A DNA stretch of 64,000 nucleotides from Climacteris rufus (lineage: Eukaryota; Chordata; Aves; Passeriformes; Climacteridae): positions 147,001 to 211,000 of the forward strand of contig VZRZ01007309.1 of the NCBI GenBank assembly GCA_013398175.1, in the 5' to 3' direction. How positions within the stretch are numbered: the first letter of the stretch is position 1; the number at the start of each line of letters is the position of its first letter. Below are positions 63,101 to 64,000 of this stretch, piece by piece. Position numbers and translations under genes: made by a program. The notes under the pieces are model-generated. The model had not been told where the DNA came from, did no database searches, and worked only from the letters and a program-made list of their open reading frames with translations.

Positions 63101-64000
63101 CCACTTTCCAAATGGTACCATCTCAAATTATTCATTTAAATGGTTCAAGTTGTAAATATTGAATTTTACCTTAGAAATTTCAGCTCCTGAAAAACACAAT
63201 TGTCAGACTACAAAGTCTGGACTATGGGGTTAATATACTGTAAATAAATTAATAGATACAAGCAAACATACTAATTCTTACCAAATTAATATCTGAGGTA
63301 ATGTAATCAAAATTTTTTAAAAGGTTACTCAATTCCCAGGGGAAAAGACTGAAATTTCTTTGGGCCAAGCTCCAAAATGTAGAGAACTACAGTGAACTTT
63401 GTATTAGAAACACTTCAGACACCACTTAAAAACCTTATGTGTCAATTGTACAACTGTTTTGCAGTCTGAGTGATGCATTTAGGAAATGTAAAAACACTCC
63501 TGATCTCCAAAGCTGAGCCATATTTTAATCCCATCCATGCATAGACACTGTTGGGAGATATCATTAAAAATGCTTAAAATCATTGGAATTCATCACTGTG
63601 ACACCAGTTTACTCTGAAATTTTTTAAATTTATATAAACCTATCATACACAAGGATTTTTTATTATTATTATTTTCATTCTGTTCTACAGATCACTTGTA
63701 GAAGCAGACTGCAACTAATGAAGTTGTGACTGCAGAGGGAGACTTTTGGATTAAGATCTGATATCATTCCCTTTTTACTAAGAAAAGGATGCAGCCTCTT
63801 TCCACCAGTGCCACTGCAGTAGCAGGTGTTTACAATATACTGACTCATAAAACAAACTTCTGGTATTAGAGAACAGGTAATTTTTTACAATATGGAAAAT
63901 TAGAAATTTTCTGCTTTGGAAAATGACAATTTCTCCACCAGTGCTAGTGACGGAAATCTTCCAATCTTTTCTCGTGCAAACAGGAAAAACTCCATGGAAA
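60173..64000. other. Upstream intron or flank, no supported exon
   Basis: No minus-strand exon with good signals was found. Notable items are the palindrome at 62.84 kb and a 152-codon plus-strand open frame at 61848-62306 in somewhat GC-richer sequence, which I do not recognise and do not call. Confidence 0.45.
62840..62864. other. Palindrome with 11-bp perfect arms
   Basis: ATACTCAGGAA, a 3-base spacer TTC, then TTCCTGAGTAT, the exact reverse complement. The core GGAATTCTTCC resembles a STAT-type dyad. No exon is near. Confidence 0.6.

Noticed and set aside
1..64000. CRISPR arrays, tRNA or rRNA genes, prokaryotic operons, viral genes
   Set aside because: None seen. The only virus-derived item is the solo LTR, with no gag, pol or env remnants beside it.

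Overview
This window looks like bird nuclear DNA. The main evidence is a set of 13 truncated CR1 LINE fragments, several with the typical avian CR1 3' end and its ATTCTATG-like tail. There is also one solo LTR of a type I associate with songbird genomes (family from memory, not searched). There are no prokaryotic genes, operons, CRISPR arrays or tRNA/rRNA genes. Most of the sequence is AT-rich and non-coding.

The main content is one large multi-exon gene on the minus strand, running from about 60.2 kb down to about 2 kb, with both ends probably outside the window. Its exons are only 40-225 bp, so open-reading-frame length alone does not show them. I found them by reading the minus strand for pyrimidine tract + AG, a single open frame, then GT. 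The frames join in phase from exon to exon over a long run (55.7 kb to 27.4 kb), which is the strongest argument that the gene is real. A few splice sites (exons 2, 4 and 8) were chosen among alternatives partly because they fit the phase. The joined protein is leucine-rich and looks helical, with no signal peptide, membrane span or catalytic motif that I can see. I do not recognise the family and give no symbol.

Layout, high to low coordinates (gene 5' to 3'): 64-60.2 kb has no supported exon but holds an 11-bp-arm palindrome; 60.1 kb is an exon broken by one extra base in an A5/T5 run; 59.4-59.75 kb is the solo LTR, next to a GC-rich block at 58.9-59.3 kb; 55.7-41.9 kb holds nine closely spaced exons; 41.8-31.7 kb is a 10 kb intron with CR1 copies and a possible conserved element; 31.7-24.7 kb holds four good and two doubtful exons; 21.0 and 11.3 kb hold two good exons; 10.7, 4.4 and 2.1 kb hold weaker ones. 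A 138-bp exact duplication around a single N at 1842 is an assembly scar.

Four intronic stretches (about 9.2-10.3, 19.4-19.7, 38.1-38.8 and 42.9-43.6 kb) read like conserved non-coding regulatory DNA: repeat-free, with homeodomain or octamer cores. That is inference from texture and needs an alignment to confirm.
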